Origin: Bordetella parapertussis
Lineage (GTDB): Bacteria; Pseudomonadota; Gammaproteobacteria; Burkholderiales; SG8-39
Length of the DNA: 7,713 bases
Direction: 5' to 3'
NCBI GenBank assembly: GCA_945869935.1
Contig: CAMBSA010000071.1
Span: 1 to 7,713 of the forward strand
A program made the position numbers and the translations under genes. The notes below the pieces were generated by a model that made no database searches, was not told where the DNA came from, and saw nothing but the letters and a program-made list of their open reading frames with translations. Shown here one piece after another: positions 7,554 through 7,713 of this stretch (position 1 is its first letter; each line of letters starts with the position of its first letter).

Positions 7554-7555
7554 CT
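7538..7555 (-). terminator. Weak intrinsic-terminator-like hairpin at the dciA end
   Basis: AGTCAG (7538-7543) and CTGACT (7550-7555) form a perfect 6-bp stem with a 6-base loop across the dciA stop codon. Read on the minus strand, the hairpin runs into TTTT (7538-7535), so it could weakly terminate the convergent gene that ends at 7606. On the plus strand no T-run follows. The stem is short and only moderately GC-rich. A further AGTCAG copy occurs at 7604-7609. Confidence 0.3.
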
Positions 7556-7605
7556 GATGGGCGCGCTCCAATCTTGGTTTGCCGGTCCTTATTACCGAGT
7601 GACAG

Positions 7606-7713
7606 TCAGACCATGACCAGCAGGCGCTCTGCCGCCATCAGCAAAACCGCCAGAAGGGCTATGAGTATCGACCACTTGGCAACTGCGATCGCGGCGCGAA
7701 GATAGCGCCTGTT
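7606..7713 (-). CDS. C-terminal end of an unidentified, probably membrane protein (partial)
   Basis: Reading in from the right edge on the minus strand, 35 codons are open to a TGA at 7606. The peptide starts NRRYLRAAIAVAKW and continues with a hydrophobic stretch SILIALLAVLLMAAERLLVMV, so it would end in or just past a membrane helix with positive residues on the inner side of the upstream segment. It converges on dciA with 52 bases between the two stop codons. No family can be named from this fragment. The supporting evidence is the open frame, its composition and the absence of a competing gene; it might still be non-coding. Confidence 0.5.
   Translation of the reverse strand, partial: NRRYLRAAIAVAKWSILIALLAVLLMAAERLLVMV

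Noticed and set aside
7557..7616. A 19-codon plus-strand frame after dciA
   Set aside because: It is very short, has no ribosome binding site of its own and ends within the convergent gene region; nothing supports translation.
1..7713. CRISPR arrays, insertion sequences, tRNA or rRNA genes, toxin-antitoxin or defence genes
   Set aside because: No spaced direct repeats, terminal inverted repeats, transposase motifs, RNA gene signatures or defence domains were seen; nearly all of the sequence is accounted for by conserved housekeeping genes.

Overview
The window is about 7.7 kb of moderately GC-rich, gene-dense chromosomal DNA. Protein sequences and gene order point to a proteobacterium, most likely a betaproteobacterium; this is inferred from recalled family resemblance, not from a search. 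The order M23 peptidase, secA, argJ, DUF815-type ATPase, Nudix/ThiE-like fusion, with dciA beside it, is an elaborated form of the secA-mutT neighbourhood known in Escherichia coli and Pseudomonas. No mobile element, tRNA, rRNA, CRISPR array or phage gene was seen.

Layout from right to left on the minus strand: a single-pass membrane M23 metallopeptidase (6179-7102), SecA (3299-6076), ArgJ (1977-3206), a P-loop ATPase (1005-1925) and a Nudix hydrolase fused to a thiamine-phosphate-synthase-like domain (14-1021). The last two overlap by 17 bases and the ATPase starts about 50 bases after argJ, so argJ-ATPase-Nudix looks like one transcription unit. The gaps of 102 bases (M23 to secA) and 92 bases (secA to argJ) could hold internal promoters or RNA hairpins. 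On the plus strand, dciA (7128-7553), the DnaB-helicase loader family, diverges from the M23 gene with only 25 bases between start codons. At the right edge, 35 codons of the hydrophobic C-terminus of an unidentified minus-strand protein (7606-7713) converge on dciA.

Together the genes serve housekeeping roles: protein export (SecA), cell-wall remodelling (M23), arginine biosynthesis (ArgJ), nucleotide-pool sanitation (Nudix domain) and replication initiation (DciA). The DUF815-type ATPase has no established function that I know of.

I found no convincing new multi-gene system. The points most worth a second look are the Nudix/ThiE-like fusion whose ThiE half lacks several expected catalytic residues, the orphan ATPase translationally linked to it, a 14-residue insertion near the SecA N-terminus, and a 7-base inverted repeat that contains both divergent start codons of the M23 gene and dciA.
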